64,000 nt of DNA, taken from Nymphaea colorata. Taxonomy: Eukaryota > Streptophyta > Magnoliopsida > Nymphaeales > Nymphaeaceae. Below the pieces are notes generated by a model. It had not been told where the DNA came from and made no database searches. It saw nothing but the letters and a program-made list of their open reading frames with translations. The translations under genes were made by a program, and so were the position numbers. Where the stretch lies: contig NC_045141.1 of assembly GCF_008831285.2 (NCBI RefSeq), forward strand, positions 16,664,106-16,728,105, read 5' to 3'. Shown piece by piece: positions 57,721 to 64,000 of this stretch; positions within the stretch are counted from its first letter, which is position 1; each line of letters starts with the position of its first letter.

Positions 57721-60700
57721 TCACGGGAAGAGTGGTTGATAACGCAATCCAGTGCCCTCAGGATATCCCATCATCAGATTAAGGTTTTGCAGTGCTTGCC
57801 CTGAAGCTCCTTTCACCAAATTGTCAATCTGCAATAAGCATAACAACAATAAATGGAAAGAAACTGCTGGTCAATTTTTTCTGCGTTGATATAAGCAACA
57901 ATACTTGCAAAAGGTATCAATGTCCACTTACAACAGAGACTATTATTGCTCTTCCAGTAATCCGGTCATCAAATACATTCATGAAGCAGTAATTTGATCC
58001 TCGGACATTTCTAGTATGAGGAATTGCTCCTTTCTCCAACAAAACCACAAATTCTTCATTCTGGAATAAGTGGAAAATGAAAAGCGAAGATAATCATCCA
58101 TATCAAGGAACATTAACAGCATGATCTTTTTAAGTCAAAGTTCCTGCTTTGTTAAAAATGTTTTTTAAAATATAAGACTCAACAAGTTGATGCAAATTCT
58201 TCACATATTCCAAATACAAAACAAGCAACAAGACAACAGGAGCTTAAAAAGGTTCCAGTCCTCCAATAAAGAAGACTCCCCTTTGTCGTGTCCATATCCA
58301 AGAAAGCACATGCAATTTTCATTTTTCTTTTTTCCTAAGAAAAACAAAGCAGACTAACATCTTACAAATGCAACGTCATCAATAGGTTCAGATGAACTGC
58401 TACAAGCTTGCTTATTTCAGCAAATAAACCAAATTCCAACCGTGGAATTGCTAAGTATTCAAGAGGCAAATGAGGAGCTTGTATGTGCTTGGTGCAATGC
58501 CTCAACCATGCACGTGTAGAACAAGCACTGGAAAAAGCACATTTCATTAACAACCAAGTTGGAGTCAAGTCAAACAAGATGGATTTGAGTTTCAAAAGCC
58601 AAACTCAAACAGTCAGAATTTAATCCATGTCATCCCCTGTTCTGAACTTGACTGATGATCAATTGATCATAAAACAAATCAATCTGTAACATGAGTTTAT
58701 AAACAAGAATCACAAGCAATATCATTCTTTTCTCACTGAGGTGACTACTGAATGAATTTCTTCACTTTGGACTTGGTTAGATCAACATGCAGATCTTTGG
58801 GTTACCACATTGCATAGGTTAATTTACCTACTAATAAGTATAAACAATCCAAGATCAACTTGATTCTAAATATCGCTATTAACACAGCATGACTCCTGTA
58901 AGTACAAAGCAGCAAAATTGCATACAGTACTCATGGGAAAGATTTTCCAATTTCCAAAAAGTACAAGACTAATAATAATATAACACATCCATCTGTCTCT
59001 AGCATGCTGTCACCTCCAGATGATAGCAAAAAGAGAACACAGAAAGCCTGTCATTTTCATAAATATGATTGACTGCATAGAACACAAAAAGTTACCTCAT
59101 AATAGCTACTTAAGCATTGGTACAAGTCTTCAGTTGTCACTCCAGAGGCCATTTCCACATATATGGTTGACTGCATGCCTCGGCTCTGATTAAATATCGC
59201 AATAACATGACTCAGTGCAGTATATGGCCCTCAACAAGTCTGAAACTGCCAGTGCAATAAGGGAAAGAGAAAAAGTTTTGTTCATGTTGGGATATTATGT
59301 TTAGAACAATTCCTACCATTGGCATTAGATGTGGTGTAAAACTAACAACCACTTTTGAAGATGATACATCGTTGAGCCCTTGTTCAATTTCAGGGACTGA
59401 AATGGATAAATTACCAAACAAATCAATCTTCAAACTAAACCTTCAAATGGTGTATATGGTCAGCTCATAAACACATTTAGCAGGTGCCCAAAAACTAATA
59501 GAGAATTGAAGAAGCAACAAGAATAGAAAGCTAACAGTAAATAAATGAGTCAATTAGATAAAGTAAAGGAAAACAAGTAGATCGCTTGAAGTGTAAGCCA
59601 TGGTCAACATGCAGACTTCATGTATTGGCTATAATAAATAATGTAACCTTAATCATGACTGTCAATAATTTTTAAATAAATTTGTCCATACACAAGCTCC
59701 TAATGGTTGGTTTACAAGAGAGGATGCTGAAAGAAACAAATTAAATACTAGACTTGTGAAAATGATGATCCGGGTTGCCAGAAAAGGGATTCCCATTTTC
59801 ACTTGTGAAAAATCTAATAAACATTACATGCGGGAAAAACCAGGTTTGTGATTTGACCAATAGCTAACTACTTCTCTATCTCTCTCCTAAAGCAAGCCTC
59901 CATCTATCTATCTAAATCTAGGAAAATGTTCACATAGGCACCCTGTGCCAATGCAACAAGATAGCAAGCAATTCACTGTAGCAATCCAGTTTGGTAATAA
60001 ATGACCGAAGAAAATACGCACACATAGGGAAGGTGAATGGTCTATTAACTGCAATAAATAAAATGAAATGAGACTTCAAGCATATATACCATGACGGTGC
60101 TTAGTAATTCCATAAGAATGTATGCCTTCAGCAATTTCAGTATACAAATTTGCCTCCTTTGCACCACGTCCTACAAGAATGTAAAAGAATGAAATTCCGT
60201 AAGTTATTTTGTACAGCTTAAGGAGAAACTTCAAGAATCAACACATACTTTAAAGAAATAAAAATTTAGTATATGAAACTTTGATTTAAGGGAAAAAAAA
60301 GTCAATAGAATTCAAAAAACAAAAAGTACAACTAAATATATGGGTGTATGATCCTTACCTGCACCACTTACTCCAGATTTTGCATCAATAATAATGTTTC
60401 TCACTTCAATCAGTCGTTCCTAGAAGAAACCAAAAAAAAAAAAATCATTGAAAATCAAAGGAACAAAATTTCAGTTGACATATACACTACAGGAGGTAGC
60501 ATAAACAAAAAATGTTAGACGAGGGTGGACCAGCAAAGAGTTTTATGACAGGTGCTTTTGCCAAACATGAGCTCATAAAATGCTCCTGATTTTGATATGC
60601 TGCTATAGGTAAAAGAATAAGATTTTGATAAACAGAATATTGGAAGAACTACTTGAATGAAATATATCAATCTCCACGAGTGACTAAAACTATAAGCTCC

Positions 60701-63700
60701 AACAGATTGAAAATGGCTAAAGTTCATTAATAACTTTAATCACAAGCCTTATGACAGGCATAGTTAACTGACTTCTCACTTGGTATAAAATTATAAATTA
60801 TGCATTTTTGTTATCTTTCAAAGAAGAAAAAGTGATGCGTAGGGAAAAAGAAGGACTATTGGTTTATCAACCAAAAGATCAGGCAGTTCCCTCTTTCCCA
60901 CACCACAGCACATGTACACACATGACACTATTGAGTTCTAAGATGAACACAGACAAAAAATTTAAATTCAATTGGAACTTGGTAGAAAATAATAATTAAA
61001 TGCAAAAGAGAAGCAGAATATTTCCATGCACTATTGGACAGTTTGAGAAGTCACAAAAGTGCCTTAGAAGTTGAATAAAAGAACCTTTAGCAAAGGAACA
61101 AGAGGAAGCTGAATAGATGTTGGATAGCAACCAGGATTAGCAACTAGACGAGCATTTCTGATGTCATCCCTCAAAATCTCCGTCAATCCATATACAGCTT
61201 CTTTCTGGAAATTTAAAAAGTGCCCACAGCAACAGGACAAAACAAAGAGAAAATCAGTAGCTCTTTGAGCAACATGCCTAGCCATACAGATTAAAGGAGA
61301 TGATTTACAGCATTCGCCAACAGGTAAGATGCAAAGGATAGAACAACAAAGTAAGATGCCGCACAATAAAATGGAGAACACTGAATGTGAAATAGAAATG
61401 TTTAGCATGTTAACTAAACTAGCTTATATTCTCCAAGGTTGATTAGTTTGGAAGAAGGTACCATTACTGACTTCAGATAACCAGTAAGGCTTTTTTTTTT
61501 TTTCTTTCTTTTTGATTCAGCAGGGAGAGTCCAGAGATTCCAATTGCCAACAGGAAGTGATGTTGACTGTGGCCTCATTTCGAAATCTATGGTGTAAAGC
61601 TACTCAAACATTTCCCCTTTGGACACCAGCACAGTTTCCTATCAACATTGTCCCTTCAGCACAGGCCACATACCAGGCACTGAATTTTTTATCTCCTCCA
61701 ATGTGAAGGATTCAAGGCCACCCCACCATACCAGTGCAGGGTAGTAGTAAGTGGTCACAATATGGTAATCTTAATAGTGCTTCCTGAATTGATAGGAGAA
61801 AAGGAAAGATATGGAACAGGAAACGGAAAACAGACAAAGTAAAATGCACTGGGTTCTTTAGCACCAAGTTGCAAAGTGGAAAACATTCTGTAGACTATGG
61901 TTAGTGAAAACATTCTGTAGATCTAGGCTCTATTGCTAGTAGAAAACATTCTGTAGACTATGGCCTTTTAGTGTTTCTGCAGATTCTTAAAGAAGTTCAA
62001 TATCAACAGGAGATATCATATTTAACATTATTTATGACGTTTGATTATCTACATGGAAACATGTTCTCCAGCAAATAAATAAATAAGCATGTCAAAAGGG
62101 TCACTTACCTATGTGTCAATTGTAAAATAAAGCAAAAGCTGCCTTCGGCTATCATTTTTTGCAACATAATCAATAATAGTAAATGCATCTGCCTGTATTT
62201 TTTATGGAAAGCCAAAAAGAGCCACATACTTGCAATTCTGGTGCTCTGTGAGGTTGCCCATACCACTCCTCATATTCATCAATGTTACGGAGCCGAAAAT
62301 CCTGCAGTTTTCATCCTATTATCTTAGCCCTAAATTAAAGGCTGATGAACAATAAGCAGCAGAAATCTCAGATGACCTCAAAAGGAGCTGAAAGCAATGC
62401 ATACCGCAGAAAGATCAACAATTTTTATCCCCCTTGGAAGACCTTTAATGATTTCCTGTAGTAAGAAACAGTACAGCCATTTGATTGCATCAACTGATAA
62501 CCACAACATAATAGACAAAAGAATGCATTCAAATTTCAGAAAGGAAGATGCGTTCCCAGGCAAGAAAAAGATAAAGGACCTGAGTTGTTCCATGTGGCAA
62601 ACAGCAAAACACAGCATCAACTTCAGAGAAGTTGGCATCTTTGACGGCAATCATCTTTGGCAACTCCTGCAATTTTAATCAATAATCAATAAGTCCCTAA
62701 AAGTCATTATCTTAAGCAAATGTCAATTTCTCAAATAATACATCTATGTAACCAATCATAAGTCCCAGAAATAAAAAAATAGATCTCATAGTTTCACAGT
62801 GCAGTCATAAACACTGGATTGACCATATCTTCATTACAAAATATTAGTCATGTAAGTTTGAGACTAATTTTGAGGGAGAAACTTCTGGAGATTAAAATTA
62901 TAAAAGATAGACAAAATAGCAAAATCAAGACAGGATTAAAAATATCAAAGAAAACAAAAAAAACTATGAAAAATTCATAAAGAATAAATAAGAGTAACTG
63001 GACATACATTATATAATCATGAAGTTGTATAATGTAGGATAAAAGATAAAGATTGTCATGCATAAAATGCATCATGTTTCCCTTCATGTATAGCCATCCG
63101 AAGCCTGGAAATGCATCATAATGATGTATCATTGGCGACTTGCTACCATGTACAACATAAATAAAGCTTGTGAAGTCCATATGCTTTCATAGAAGAACCT
63201 GCTGAACATGGAATGACTTCGTGAACTCAAGGGCATTTTTGGCACAGGATGTTTCGGCCAAAGTGTCAAAAGAACATCCAACTGGTGTAGCACAAAAGCA
63301 GGTGATAATTTAATCACATAAGTTACGATCATATAATACCATGTTTACATATAATAAGTGAACACATCAACCCTTATCAATGTCACCTTTTCAAATGAGA
63401 AAAGCACACGAATTCACTCGCATCAAGCATCAGCGCTTCAAGCCAATAACAAGTGCTATTGGAGGAAGACAACTCAGTCATTGATTACCTAACTAGATCA
63501 ATTGTTCTATTTCTTTTTCTTAAGAAAAGAAAAAAATACTAATTTCAGATCATTTCACTGTCCAAGCTCACATTATGATGTGGTGAAATCTCTAGATACA
63601 TCACAAATGCAGAGAAGAAAGCTAGGAACACCCCCCCCCCCAAACCACCCGGGAACCACCAAACAAAAGAAAAACTGTTCACCAAATTTTATTGACATAA

Positions 63701-63937
63701 ACATAGACAAAAGTGATCACATGATTTGGAGCTGTTAACTTCAGAACTGAACCCAGCTCTGAATTTCAATAATACATCAAATACACATCCACAACAAAAT
63801 GGAGAAGCTGCATGACGACTTGCCCTTACTTGTGTAATCAAGTGAGGAAACACAGATCCAAGAGATTGTCCAGCTTTTCTGTCAGCAGTCATAAGTGTGA
63901 TTTTAAAGTTTGGATGGTTTGCTAAAAGCCTCACGAT
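57721..63937 (-). CDS. N-acetyl-gamma-glutamyl-phosphate reductase (ArgC/AGPR), 5' end outside window
   Basis: Eleven exons on the minus strand: 63937-63830, 62666-62580, 62455-62405, 62301-62230, 61204-61085, 60419-60359, 60170-60090, 59396-59317, 59185-59096, 58060-57932 and 57828-57721. Together they give 328 residues plus TGA, all joined with GT-AG and a consistent frame. It reduces N-acetyl-glutamyl phosphate to the semialdehyde with NADPH, the third step of ornithine and arginine synthesis in plastids. Visible landmarks are [23 protein letters not shown] (end of the dinucleotide fold), [22 protein letters not shown], and the active-site cysteine in [17 protein letters not shown]. Next come [16 protein letters not shown], the KHRHVPEIEQ segment with a catalytic His, and the C-terminus YQPLFP. 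The transit peptide and the GASGYTGAE loop must be on exons beyond position 64000. No damage is seen, so a full gene is expected. Confidence 0.95.
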
Positions 63938-64000
63938 CTGCTCCAAAAAAAAAACAGCCAAATAGAAGTGAATATTGAGAAACAACAACGTGTTGACTAG

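Noticed and set aside
62848..63332. Open frames of 110 and 67 codons within the ArgC gene on the same strand.
   Set aside because: They lie in the 1.16-kb intron between 63830 and 62666; the adjoining exons join in frame without them and their composition is AT-rich and hydrophobic.

Overview
The window is nuclear DNA of a flowering plant. The evidence is intron-split genes with GT-AG junctions, plant-specific families, and the repeat content: a Ty1-copia remnant, an L1-type LINE, miniature LTR elements, hAT-like miniature elements and long CT, TA and GT runs. I cannot name the species. All genes were assembled by hand from frame, splice signals and family knowledge.

From 1 to about 46 kb the window is a young, rearranged cluster of alpha/beta-hydrolases of the plant methylesterase (MES, SABP2-like) family. 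All copies share one plan of three phase-0 exons: exon 1 carries the GHSFGG serine, exon 2 is a short cap segment, and exon 3 carries the catalytic Asp and His. There are six copies. A (only exon 3 in view, 1018-1299), B (9879-12145), C (17010-18691, broken by a one-base deletion), E (34243-36341) and F (42078-44353) are on the plus strand. D (23420-26407) is on the minus strand. A, B and C form one subgroup and E and F another, with D closer to E/F by its exon 2. A seventh, inverted fragment (about 5966-7345) is nearly a complete second intron of F ending in the first bases of exon 3.

The cluster grew by block duplication. The 3' flanks of A and B match over more than 2 kb. The E and F blocks match from their upstream regions to the tail of the neighbouring gene, and the E block keeps a gutted copy of that tail. 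Between the copies lie an orphan first exon of a U-box E3 ligase gene, a LINE piece, several miniature LTR retrotransposons (one a tandem array), a hairpin-rich GC island and a decayed copia element.

From about 45 to 64 kb the window holds three ordinary single genes. One encodes a signal-peptide protein resembling TUNICAMYCIN INDUCED 1 (minus, 45196-48953). The second is complete ATG101, the HORMA subunit of the autophagy ATG1 complex (plus, 51033-55342). The third is the chloroplast arginine-pathway reductase ArgC, N-acetyl-gamma-glutamyl-phosphate reductase (minus, 57721-63937), whose first exon or exons lie past the right edge.

I found no CRISPR array, operon or phage-like system, and nothing that I would call a new biological system. 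The strongest leads are the duplication history of the MES cluster, its inverted intron fragment, and the miniature LTR array.
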